From an uncultured Planctomyces sp. (GTDB lineage Bacteria; Planctomycetota; Planctomycetia; Planctomycetales; Planctomycetaceae), in NCBI GenBank assembly GCA_937904325.1, contig CALGTK010000394.1, forward strand, positions 1-36,649: a stretch of DNA of 36,649 nt, written 5' to 3'. Positions 26,410 through 34,449 of this stretch are shown here, piece after piece (the stretch's first letter is position 1; every line of letters begins with the position of its first letter). The position numbers and the translations under genes are program-made. The notes beneath the pieces were generated by a model that was given only the letters and a program-made list of their open reading frames with translations, was not told where the DNA came from and searched no databases.

Positions 26410-26463
26410 GATTCTTGCTCTCGTAGAGGCCGCTGTTGTCGGCATTCGAGTATCGTTTAAAAG

Positions 26464-26985
26464 TCAGACTGAGAAACTGCTTCCGCAACCGCAGCTTCCA
26501 GTGGCGTTCGGGTTGTCGAATTTGAAGCCTCGCTTGTCGATGCCGTCCAGATAGTCAACGACGGTTCCCTGCATGAAGGGGGCGAACTTGCCGTCCATAA
26601 CGACTGGAACACCGTACTGCTCAGAGATCACATCGCTTTCTTCGTTGACCTTGGTATCGAAGCCCAGCGTGTGTTCGAATCCACTGCAGCCACCGGCCTG
26701 GACGACGATTCGCAGGACGGCTCCGTCTGGAACGTTCTTCTCGACGATGAATCGTTTGATCTCGGCGGATGCTTTTTCGGTTAGACGCACTGGTGCGTCA
26801 GCAGCGGCTGGATCGGTTACATACTGGGATGGCACTTCAAGCTGCTGAAGCGGTTGCGGTGGGGCTTGTGGGGCTGGGGCTTGTGGGGCTGCTCCGTGTG
26901 ATGAGCAACCGGATGGGTTCGATCCGCAGCAGCCACCTTGAGCGGCCTGGGCATCAGCCTGTTGAGTGGTCGTGTCTGTCGACAT
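26464..26985 (-). CDS. IscA/ErpA-family iron-sulfur carrier with N-terminal extension
   Basis: A 173-residue protein. The last 108 residues are an A-type Fe-S carrier domain (HesB/IscA/ErpA). The three conserved cysteines are Cys100 (QAGGCSGFEHTLGF), Cys165 and Cys167 (GSCGCGSSF). A-type carriers pass clusters from the assembly scaffold to apoproteins. The first 65 residues are unusual: a Gln/Ala stretch, a Cys-containing GGCCGSNPSGCSSH segment (17-30) and a Pro/Ala/Gln linker. The start has a GGAAGAGG stretch about 5 bases upstream. The gene is single with its own terminator; no isc or suf genes are adjacent. Confidence 0.9.
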   Translation of the reverse strand: MSTDTTTQQADAQAAQGGCCGSNPSGCSSHGAAPQAPAPQAPPQPLQQLEVPSQYVTDPAAADAPVRLTEKASAEIKRFIVEKNVPDGAVLRIVVQAGGCSGFEHTLGFDTKVNEESDVISEQYGVPVVMDGKFAPFMQGTVVDYLDGIDKRGFKFDNPNATGSCGCGSSFSV

Positions 26986-27032
26986 GGGAGCCTCTTCCTT
27001 CGAATCTGAAAATGGCGTCCGGAACGCTGAAT

Positions 27033-27068
27033 GTTCGGGACTATGGACGTTCGGGACTATGGACGTTC
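27033..27068. repeat. 16-base tandem repeat
   Basis: gttcgggactatggac occurs at 27033-27048 and 27049-27064, with four bases of a third copy. It lies just upstream of the IscA-like gene start. Confidence 0.93.
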
Positions 27069-27071
27069 TAA

Positions 27072-27127
27072 AAGGGGCTGCCCCCTTAACTTCACAAAAG
27101 GAAATTTGAGTATAGGCATTCAGCCTA
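27072..27127. repeat. Two small hairpins, REP-like
   Basis: AAGGGG/CCCCTT (27072-27087) and TAGGC-ATTCA-GCCTA (27113-27127) are perfect small stem-loops 25 bases apart, next to the 16-base tandem repeat. They resemble dispersed intergenic palindromes. Copies elsewhere in the genome cannot be seen from this window. Confidence 0.45.
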
Positions 27128-28222
27128 CGCTCAGCGAGAGATTATCGATGACGCGTTGGTTCGTGCAACCCGAATAGGGCATTCTGGACAGAAGCTGTCA
27201 CATCTGATCCGAACGGTGCAAGAGCTGCGAAAAAAAAGGAATTTTCGGATGGCGACGTTTGCGGAATCAATATCCAGTGAAGGTCACCGGGCGGTTGATG
27301 TAAAGCCAGCCCTGTGCGTGATTGAGGTCTGCCGGTCATGTCGGCTTCATCAATGCCCTGAATGACTTGCCCGAGATTGCTCCGTCAGTGTTTGAGTTGC
27401 AGCCGGGCAAGGGAGTGTCCGCGTCAGGGACGGTCGTGGATACATCAGACTGGACGGCCAGTATCAAAAGCCAGAATCCACATCAATCCGACTTCGAGGC
27501 CGACAAACAACTGAATTCCGAGGCTGTAATTAACTGAAACTCTCAGCTTTCCACGGTAGTTATTTGTCAGTCTCTTACTTTGCGGCGGTAAGAGTCTAAG
27601 CGAACATTACGCCGACGACTGACGCTCTTGGCGACTTCCGCTTTGATAAGCTGGAACCAATGACATTCGGCGTCCGGATTAAGATGCCATGCCGAAGGGA
27701 ACAGTGATTACCTGGCATGGTGGAGGATACTCATTTCGATATCCCAACGGAGTAACGCATGTATCACAGACTGGGGGCGACATGGCCCCTGCCGTCCCCC
27801 ACGCCCGTAATTCAGTGAAGTGGAGCTCTACCCCGGTGGCAGCCTGCGTTCCGCAGAGGAGCAATTATTAAAGGCTGGAAGAAGCACAGCGCCGCTTCGT
27901 CAGAACAAACAGGTTGATTGCGAACACTGAAGGCTCCGCTGCCGTTTCACGATTGAACACTCGCAAAATCATCAGGTTGAGCAAATGATCAGCGTGAGCA
28001 CAAGTTGCTTGCCTGATAAGATAGTCAGAATCGGGCACTGTGAAGGGATGTATATGGGCTGGCCGTTGAGGTCACATTGCCGGGCGAATCCTGCAAAACT
28101 ATGATCCCGGACAACCGCGGCACGGACGTCGCGTCTCGAATCTCGATACAAGCCGGCGTTATGTCGCGTTGTTGTTTGGGTTCGAGTGACTTTTTCGAGT
28201 TTCAACAGCTATTGCGATCAGG

Positions 28223-28762
28223 ATGAGACTCCCGCCACTGCGTATCGGACATGGTCACGACAGCCACCGCCTTGAAGAAGGTCGGCCGCTGATTCTTGGT
28301 GGTGTGACCGTACCTTTCGAGAAGGGGCTGGTTGGGCACAGCGACGCGGATGTGCTGCTGCACGCGGTGACGGACACCCTGCTGGGAGCACTCGCGCTGG
28401 GCGATATCGGCGACTGGTTTCCGAACACCGACTCGCAGTGGAAAGGGGCCGATTCGGCCGTTTTTCTTCGCGAAGCCGTTAGTGCCGTACACGAGCGAGG
28501 CTGGAGCATCGCCAATCTGGATTGCACGATTTTCGCAGAACGGCCAAAACTGGCACCTTGGCGAAAGCAGATTCAGGAGAACCTTGCGAGTTTGGTTGGC
28601 GTCTCGGCCGATCAGGTGAATCTTAAAGCAAAGACCGGCGAAAAGGTTGGACCGATCGGTCGCGGTGAGTCGATTTCAGCCGACGCCGTCGTTCTGCTTT
28701 TTCGCGATGAAACAACCGCCTGGCCGTGCGGCATTAGTGGCCCAAAGACGTTTTCAACCTGA
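28223..28762 (+). CDS. ispF: 2-C-methyl-D-erythritol 2,4-cyclodiphosphate synthase
   Basis: A 179-residue enzyme of the MEP isoprenoid pathway, making the cyclic diphosphate with loss of CMP. The metal-binding Asp and His are in RIGHGHDSHRL, followed by LILGGV and GHSDADVLLHAVTDTLLGALALGDIG, the family signature with the third ligand His. Close to the C-terminus is KAKTGEKVGPIGRGE, the CDP-contacting segment (commonly KATTTEKLGFTGRGE). The length is slightly above the usual 155-165 residues. cysS follows 27 bases later on the same strand, a neighbour also seen in other bacteria. Confidence 0.95.
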   Translation: MRLPPLRIGHGHDSHRLEEGRPLILGGVTVPFEKGLVGHSDADVLLHAVTDTLLGALALGDIGDWFPNTDSQWKGADSAVFLREAVSAVHERGWSIANLDCTIFAERPKLAPWRKQIQENLASLVGVSADQVNLKAKTGEKVGPIGRGESISADAVVLLFRDETTAWPCGISGPKTFST

Positions 28763-28789
28763 CAACACTCTCAACTCAACGAAGCAATC

Positions 28790-30349
28790 ATGACCCTTCG
28801 CATTTACAACACGCTGACTCGTGAAAAAGAAGATTTCGTCCCCGTAAACCCCGGAAAGGTCGGCATGTATCTGTGCGGGCCGACGGTTTACAAGCCGGCT
28901 CACATCGGGCACATGGTCGGGCCGGTCATCTTTGACACTATCAAGAAGTACCTGGCGTACCTCAGCTACGACGTGACCTGGATCGTCAACATCACCGACG
29001 TCGACGACAAGTTGATTAACAAAGCCAACGAACTGGGCGTCGAAGTCGGCGACCTGGCTAAACAGATGACGCAGGATTACTTCGAGAATCTTGAGACGAT
29101 GGGCGTCGACTCAATCGACCGCTTTCCGTACGCGACCGAGCATATTCCAGAAATGCTCGCAATGATCGGATCGCTGATTGAAAAGGGCCATGCCTATCCA
29201 CTTGACGGCGACGTCTACTTCCAGGCGGAGAACGACGACGACTACGGCAAACTCAGCCATCGCAACATTAACGAACTGGTTTCCGGCGAACGTGTCGAAG
29301 CTGCGGATCGAAAGAAACATCCGGCAGACTTCGCTCTGTGGAAAGCTTCGAAGCCTGGTGAACCTTCATGGGACAGTCCCTGGGGACCGGGGCGTCCAGG
29401 ATGGCATATTGAGTGCTCGGCGATGAGCATGAAGTATCTCGGTGAAACGCTGGACATTCATGGCGGGGGTCTGGACCTGCTGTTCCCGCATCACGAAAAT
29501 GAACTGGCTCAGTCGGAATGCTGCACGGGCAAGCCTTTTTCAAAGTACTGGCTTCATAACGGTCTGATGCAGGCCAGCGGGCAGGCAGGCAAAGTCGGCG
29601 GCCAGCACGACAAGCATGGCGACGTTCCCGACATGGACGCTCAGGTTGCCGGTAAGCTGGCCGGGTCGGCCGGCGCGGAATCAGTGAAGACGGCAGTCTT
29701 CGCTAAGCATCATCCGGAGACCGTTCGATTCTTCCTCCTCGCAACGCACTACCGCAGTCCGATTGACTTTGGTGACGAGCGCATCGAAGAAACAGGTCGA
29801 TCGCTCGAAGGCTTCTACCGTCTGATCGAGACTTTTGGACGCATAACCGGGCAGGACTTCTACGCTCTGAAGACATCTGCCACGCGCGAGCAAAGCTCGT
29901 CGCTCGATGGCGAACCGTCTGGATTCCTGAGCGAAATGAAATCACTCCGCGATCGCTACTACGAGTGCATGGACGATGACTTCAATACGGGCGGCGCAGT
30001 GGGCGTCCTGTTCGATATTCGAAAAGCCATCAACGGATTCGTTAACGAAGCGAAGCTTGACGGCGAAGGAAAGTCGGACGACCAGAATACGGCAGCCTTC
30101 GTCACCAGCGTCACATTGCTGAAGGAACTGGCGGGAGTCCTCGGTGTCTTCAATCGGCCCGTTGATTCAGGCGGCGGCGGAGCCAGCGACGAACTCGTCG
30201 ATGGCCTGATGCAACTGGTCATCAGCCTGCGAGGCAGTCTGCGAAGCGAAAAGAACTGGGCACTCGCGGACACAATTCGCGACAGCCTCAACGAACTGAA
30301 GATTACGCTCGAAGATCGCCCCGATGGAACTCTCTGGCGCCGTGAATAG
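28790..30349 (+). CDS. cysS: Cysteinyl-tRNA synthetase
   Basis: A 519-residue class I synthetase that charges tRNA-Cys. The zinc site is intact: Cys29 (YLCGPTVY), Cys in WHIECSAMS, and His/Glu in LLFPHHENELAQSE. The HIGH motif is at 38-41 (PAHIGHM). After YWLHNG, where KMSKSLGN normally stands, the sequence reads LMQASGQAGKVGGQHDKHGD and then AGKLAGSAGAESV before HPETVRFFLLATHYRSPIDF. No canonical KMSKS is present, and there is an insertion of about 30 residues. The rest of the fold, including the helical C-terminal domain, looks complete. It is probably cotranscribed with ispF. The only cysS in the window. Confidence 0.95.
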   Translation: MTLRIYNTLTREKEDFVPVNPGKVGMYLCGPTVYKPAHIGHMVGPVIFDTIKKYLAYLSYDVTWIVNITDVDDKLINKANELGVEVGDLAKQMTQDYFENLETMGVDSIDRFPYATEHIPEMLAMIGSLIEKGHAYPLDGDVYFQAENDDDYGKLSHRNINELVSGERVEAADRKKHPADFALWKASKPGEPSWDSPWGPGRPGWHIECSAMSMKYLGETLDIHGGGLDLLFPHHENELAQSECCTGKPFSKYWLHNGLMQASGQAGKVGGQHDKHGDVPDMDAQVAGKLAGSAGAESVKTAVFAKHHPETVRFFLLATHYRSPIDFGDERIEETGRSLEGFYRLIETFGRITGQDFYALKTSATREQSSSLDGEPSGFLSEMKSLRDRYYECMDDDFNTGGAVGVLFDIRKAINGFVNEAKLDGEGKSDDQNTAAFVTSVTLLKELAGVLGVFNRPVDSGGGGASDELVDGLMQLVISLRGSLRSEKNWALADTIRDSLNELKITLEDRPDGTLWRRE

Positions 30350-30388
30350 CCACCATCTACTGATGAGACCTGAAACCGGAGAGTCTTG

Positions 30389-30955
30389 ATGGAATTCCTT
30401 CAAAAGTCTTACTTGATGTTCCCGTCACCCGGTATCGGTCTTGATGAAGCAGGGGCTTTGCTGGAAAGGAGAGGGTGCCAGGTTAAGAAAGTTGATAACG
30501 ATGAGCTGCGTTGTGAATGCAATGACATCGTTTTCCTGCTGAGCCGGCACGAGGGATCGGAGATTCAACGCGAATTCGCGATGATTGGAGATCGGCTCAA
30601 TAACCCCACCGAGATCAAGCAGTGCGATTGTCGCTTTCAGATTGGTTTTTACGATCGAGAGACAGTGCTGGATGAAATCAATTCTCTGATTGAAATTCAG
30701 ACGACTTTGCAGGACGCAACAAATGCTTATCTGTTTAATGTTTGGAATGAGTGCGTCCAGCCGCCCGATAGCTTGAAACATCAGCAGGCGACGACTGAAT
30801 TTCCAATCAACTTGGTCCGTGAGATTGCCAAAGAAATCAACAAGGTAACGAAGACCTGGGGATTCAAGAGATCTGGCAATAACTTCCGTGGCATTGTTGG
30901 CGACGCTGCTGTGGTACTGAATCTTCAAAAGTTTACGGGAACGGACTGTTTCTGA
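30389..30955 (+). CDS. Protein with truncated DUF4304 domain
   Basis: About 188 residues. The first 130 resemble nothing I know: a small alpha/beta region followed by helical sequence. From about residue 140 (EIAKEINKVTKTWGFKRSGNNFRG, then VVLNLQKFTGTDCF) it matches the beginning of a DUF4304 domain, of unknown function. The domain then stops at a TGA just where the family continues with an N-G strand. The same frame after the TGA reads INTGVVGL, which fits that strand, before a second TGA at 31001. The gene therefore looks interrupted. The ATG at 30389 has a GGAGAG site 5 bases upstream. It starts 39 bases after cysS. Confidence 0.65.
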   Translation: MEFLQKSYLMFPSPGIGLDEAGALLERRGCQVKKVDNDELRCECNDIVFLLSRHEGSEIQREFAMIGDRLNNPTEIKQCDCRFQIGFYDRETVLDEINSLIEIQTTLQDATNAYLFNVWNECVQPPDSLKHQQATTEFPINLVREIAKEINKVTKTWGFKRSGNNFRGIVGDAAVVLNLQKFTGTDCF

Positions 30956-31061
30956 ATCAATACCGGAGTAGTAGGGTTGCGGGAGATGCAAGCTGATCAA
31001 TGACCGTTATACATTTTCAGTCTGAAGTCGCACTGTCTGCTTACGTCAGGTGTCTTTTTCG

Positions 31062-31607
31062 ATGATAGATGATGTGTGTTCAACAGTCGGACGACAGTCC
31101 GTGCGGGTGTTGGGAATTGATCCCGGGCTCAACCGGACTGGATATTCGATCATCGAGCGTACGGTGAAGGGGGCAGTGCTGCGCGAAGGGGGCGTTGTTC
31201 GCTCGACGAAAGACCTGCCTTTGTCAGAACGTGTGCATGAGCTGGCGATCGGACTGCGGGAAGTCATTGCCGAGATGAAACCTTCGGTGATGGCGATCGA
31301 GCAGGTATTCTCGCATGTCGCGCATCCAAAGACAGCGATTCTGATGGCTCACGCTCGGGGAGTGATTCTGCTGACGGCGGCTGAGGCGAAGCTACCAGTC
31401 GTTCATTACACGCCGACGCAGATTAAGAAGCTGCTGACCGGGAATGGCCAGGCGAATAAAGAGCAGATGCAGCATGCCGTTCAGCATGAATTGCGGTTGA
31501 AGACGCTGTTGGAACCTAACGACGTGGCGGACGCTTCGGCGGTTGCATTGTGCCATTACCACAGCGTCAAGCATATTCTCGCCGATGTGAAATCGCAGTC
31601 GCTCTAA
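31062..31607 (+). CDS. ruvC: Crossover junction endodeoxyribonuclease RuvC
   Basis: A 181-residue Holliday-junction resolvase acting with RuvAB in recombinational repair. Catalytic carboxylates are visible: Asp20 in VLGIDPGLNRTGY, Glu in MAIEQVFSHVAHPKTAILMAHARG, and the Asp pair in EPNDVADASAVALCHYH. LTGNGQANKEQM is the DNA-binding segment. The frame opens with GTG at 31050; I preferred the ATG at 31062, and both leave a short extension before the usual start at VRVLGID. No ruvA or ruvB gene is adjacent. Convergent with the sulfatase gene; a shared hairpin lies between. Confidence 0.95.
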   Translation: MIDDVCSTVGRQSVRVLGIDPGLNRTGYSIIERTVKGAVLREGGVVRSTKDLPLSERVHELAIGLREVIAEMKPSVMAIEQVFSHVAHPKTAILMAHARGVILLTAAEAKLPVVHYTPTQIKKLLTGNGQANKEQMQHAVQHELRLKTLLEPNDVADASAVALCHYHSVKHILADVKSQSL

Positions 31608-31646
31608 ACAGCAGAATTCGAGGGTGTACCGGCTGGAAACGAAAAA

Positions 31647-31673
31647 ACGGCCTGGCCACGTTGACCAGACCGT
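31647..31673 (-). terminator. Terminator hairpin between ruvC and the sulfatase
   Basis: ACGGCCTGG (31647-31655) pairs with CCAGACCGT (31665-31673) with one mismatch. On the minus strand the stem is followed by TTTTTT, giving a good terminator for the sulfatase gene. On the plus strand the T-tract is weaker, but it may also stop ruvC transcription. Confidence 0.88.
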
Positions 31674-31701
31674 AGTTGTTTTCAGCAGGCTATGACGGAA
31701 T

Positions 31702-33483
31702 CTATTTCAGAAGTTTCACGTACGCGTAATAGCCGCCGTATTGAGTCCCGTCAGCCGTGAAGAACAAGCTGCTGAGGCGAGTCTTTCCTGCCTTCAGCGA
31801 AACGTTGAACACGGTTTCAACGTCGCCGGATTTGATCCTGTCTGACTTCCAGGTTTCGTCACCGATTGTCAGTGTGGCTCGCACGGCCGGAACAGGCTTA
31901 CCCGGTTTGGCGCGGTATGGGGTAGCTCCGGGAACGTTCGCTCCTGGAGCGAGTTCTGCGTCAATCGCCGCTCCGGTTTCGACAGGCCACCGGCGAATGC
32001 GTACTTCGTAGTTTCCATCGGCGACGACGTTCACGTTCCAGAATCCGGTAACGGCTTTGGAGTTTTGAGCCATGCGGACGTGTGACTGATTCCACGGCGT
32101 GGAGCCAGTTGTGATCCAGTCGTGGCATGTCAGCGTCGCGGGATTTCCGCCGTCGGCTCCGAGGTGGATGCCGACATCCTGTTTGAATGTTGGCAGGAGT
32201 TCGGTCCACCAATCGTCATAGAACTTCGTGAGTCGCTTGACGACTTTCGGGTGTGCGGTCGCAACATTCGTCTCCTGACCGGGGTCAGAGCTCATGTCGT
32301 AAAGTTCTTTGCCATTGTTGAGACGCCAGCGAGATGTCATGACGGCACTCTTTCGCCACTTGATCGGGTCTTTCACACGCTGAGAATCAGTGACAAGAAT
32401 TCGGTCTGGCCAGGTTTCTTCTTCGACACCGTGCAGCAGCGACTTGATCGACGTTCCGTCAAACTTCACGCCTTTCGGAGCGGCGACATTGCACATGTCG
32501 ATCAACGTCGGAACGACGTCGACGTAGGCGGTAATCGGTTTAACGTCTCGTCCACCGCTAAGGTCTCCCTTCGGCCAGTAGACGAAGAATGGCACTCGGT
32601 GACCTCCGTCGTATTCACTGCCTTTCCGGCCTCGCATACCGGCGTTGAAAACGTTGGCACCGCTCGAAGTACCATTATCAGTCGTGAAAATGAAGATTGT
32701 GTTGTCAGTCAGACCTTCGTCGTCCAGGAAGGACCGCAGCAGTCCGACGTTGCGATCGATGTTTGCAATCATGCCGAAGAAGTTGGCGGTCCCGACTCCA
32801 AGTTTCTCGTACGGCTTCGAGAAACTCGGTGGAGCGTGCATCGGGCCGTGCGGGGCGTTCGTCGCGATGTACGTCAGGAATGGCTTACCAGCTTTCTTCT
32901 GAGACTTGATGAACTTCTTCGCGTAGTCAAACCAGACGTCTGTGCAGAATCCTTTGACGGCTTCAGGCTTCGAGTTGTGAAAGTAGCTGCCGTCGAAGTA
33001 AGCGTTGTCCCAGAAGTCGGGAGTCTGACCGACTCCGCCACCGCCGTGTCGCATGACTTCGTCGAAGCCTCGATCTTCAGGACGGAACGGGAAGTTATCG
33101 CCCAAGTGCCATTTGCCGAACATACCTGTCGAGTATCCGGCGTCTTTGAAGATTTGCCCCATCGTGACTTCGTTTTCGCGAAGCATGGACCGCCCCATAA
33201 TCGTGTGCCAGACGCCTGTTCGGTTGGTCCAGTGTCCGGTCAGGAATGCGGCCCTCGTTGGTGAGCAGGTTGGCGCGACGTGGTAGTCGAGCAGTCGCAC
33301 AGACTCTGAATGTAGTTTGTCGATGTTGGGCGTTTTCAGTATCGGATTGCCATGACAGCTCAAATCACCGTATCCCTGGTCGTCGGTAATGACGATCACG
33401 ACGTTCGGCATGTCGGCGGCATTAAGTTCAGCGAGTCCGGAAGCTGCGGTCAGTACCGCCAGAAAGCTCAGCATTAATCTCAT
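31702..33483 (-). CDS. Exported S1-family sulfatase
   Basis: A 593-residue sulfatase with a Sec signal peptide (MRLMLSFLAVLTAASGLAELNA). The metal-binding DDQGYGD is at 34-40. The modification motif Cys73-Ser-Pro-Thr-Arg (PTCSPTRAAFLTGHW) marks the cysteine converted to formylglycine by FGE. GKWHLGD and TTDNGTSSG are also typical. The catalytic part ends near residue 440; the last 150 residues form a beta-rich accessory domain containing WNVNVVADGNYEVRIRRWP. Likely target: sulfated polysaccharide or ester, as for the many sulfatases of marine planctomycetes. An AAGGA site lies 9 bases upstream of the ATG. Confidence 0.95.
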   Translation of the reverse strand: MRLMLSFLAVLTAASGLAELNAADMPNVVIVITDDQGYGDLSCHGNPILKTPNIDKLHSESVRLLDYHVAPTCSPTRAAFLTGHWTNRTGVWHTIMGRSMLRENEVTMGQIFKDAGYSTGMFGKWHLGDNFPFRPEDRGFDEVMRHGGGGVGQTPDFWDNAYFDGSYFHNSKPEAVKGFCTDVWFDYAKKFIKSQKKAGKPFLTYIATNAPHGPMHAPPSFSKPYEKLGVGTANFFGMIANIDRNVGLLRSFLDDEGLTDNTIFIFTTDNGTSSGANVFNAGMRGRKGSEYDGGHRVPFFVYWPKGDLSGGRDVKPITAYVDVVPTLIDMCNVAAPKGVKFDGTSIKSLLHGVEEETWPDRILVTDSQRVKDPIKWRKSAVMTSRWRLNNGKELYDMSSDPGQETNVATAHPKVVKRLTKFYDDWWTELLPTFKQDVGIHLGADGGNPATLTCHDWITTGSTPWNQSHVRMAQNSKAVTGFWNVNVVADGNYEVRIRRWPVETGAAIDAELAPGANVPGATPYRAKPGKPVPAVRATLTIGDETWKSDRIKSGDVETVFNVSLKAGKTRLSSLFFTADGTQYGGYYAYVKLLK

Positions 33484-33538
33484 CAGAAGTCATCCTTTTT
33501 AGTGTCAGTGAGAAACGTGTTCGTGACTCTTTCGAAGA

Positions 33539-33568
33539 GCCGGTTCTTATCGACTGGCAGGAACCGGC
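33539..33568. other. Stem-loop between sulfatase and pseudogene
   Basis: GCCGGTTC (33539-33546) pairs perfectly with GAACCGGC (33561-33568) across a 14-base loop. It lies after the stop of the minus-strand pseudogene and before the sulfatase start. There is no T-tract, so a terminator role is uncertain. Confidence 0.5.
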
Positions 33569-33589
33569 CCTGCGGATGGGGGATTTTTA

Positions 33590-34116
33590 TTACTTCGAAA
33601 GGAGCAGTTCAGACGTCGCTACGTATTCGATCAGCGATTTCATAGTGCGGCCGTTTGTGGGAAGGTGATCTATGGTCGCTTTGACGTGCAACTGAATGGG
33701 CGACACCCAGTTCGCGACCTGGTGCGTAAGTAAACAACTAACCCGCAAGGCGGCTCAAATGAGATCGTCTTGCTGTATGAGGGCTCGTAGCAGACCGTCG
33801 ACGCCGGCGAACTCCGTGCCGTCGCATTGATGACTTAATCGTTCTTCCTCATCCACGCTTTGTAGCCGAATTCTTCCTGGTTACGCCAATTATCGGTGGC
33901 GTTGAAGTTTACCAGAGTGAACCCGAGCGGGTCGATCTTGTTGTGGCAGCGGGCGCATTGTGGCAAGGAACGATGGTTTTCAAGTCACTGTCGAACCGTG
34001 GCTTTGTCGAGGCCGGGGACTTTCGGAGCGAGGTCTCCAGCGCGGGCTACCGGCAGTCCGGGATCCATGCGGAGCCGGTTTTTTATCACCCACGCTCCAC
34101 GTTTGACCGGCGACGT
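33590..34116 (-). pseudogene. C-terminal remnant of a DUF1592/DUF1588/DUF1585 planctomycete cytochrome-type protein
   Basis: Pieces of the family end can be read in order on the minus strand: TSPVKRGAWVIKNRL (DUF1588), then an in-frame TGA, then LENHRSLPQCARCHNKIDPLGF (haem-type CxxCH) and NFNATDNWRNQE. Further pieces appear in shifted frames: EFAGVDGLLRALIQQDDLI, FTYAPGRELGVA, and the ending GRTMKSLIEYVATSELLLSK (DUF1585) with its stop at 33590. At least two stops and several frameshifts separate the pieces, so it is nonfunctional. The N-terminal cytochrome, DUF1587 and DUF1592 parts are gone. Such genes commonly pair with DUF1552 genes; none is present. Confidence 0.9.
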
Positions 34117-34449
34117 TCAAGTTTCGTTCGAAGTGACTGAGAGAATCGAGGCCCGAGTGACGATGCCATCTCGGTGAACGCCTTTTGTAACGGCGACTCG
34201 TCGGAATGTAAGCTTGCTCTGTAAAATTTTCGGACGTCGGATTTTGCTCGAGCGTCTGTGAACAATTCGGAAGTGTGTGCGAGATTCGGGTGCTGGGATG
34301 TGGAACGAGATTTTTGCCGTTGACTGGAGTTGTGCTGCGAAGATTCTCGGCCAGTCGAGTGACTCGGGAAGAACTGTCTCGCTATAATCAGTCTCTGTTA
34401 GATTGCCAGCCACAGCTCATCCAGAAGCTGCCTCACCAGGAGCCACCCA
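34117..34449. other. Intergenic stretch upstream of thuA-like gene
   Basis: About 330 bases between the decayed cytochrome-type gene and the ThuA gene. It contains a promoter candidate near the right end (34359-34388) and no supported gene. Confidence 0.5.
34359..34388 (+). promoter_or_regulatory. Candidate sigma-70 promoter of the ThuA gene
   Basis: A perfect TATAAT at 34383-34388 lies 18 bases after GTGACT (34359-34364), which matches four of six bases of the -35 consensus. The start codon is about 60 bases further on. Confidence 0.5.

Larger units (their letters stand above)
26986..28222. other. Gene-poor stretch upstream of ispF
   Basis: About 1.2 kb without a supported gene. The left end holds a 16-base tandem repeat and two hairpins (27033-27127). 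Several short frames (60-77 residues) have no family likeness. No tRNA or other RNA gene recognised. Confidence 0.45.

Noticed and set aside
30953-30955. Selenocysteine codon in the DUF4304 protein
   Set aside because: A tRNA-Sec is present, but the family is not known to carry selenocysteine and the frame ends again 16 codons later; mutation is simpler.
32122-33264. 380-residue plus-strand frame opposite the sulfatase
   Set aside because: Antisense shadow of a firmly identified sulfatase.
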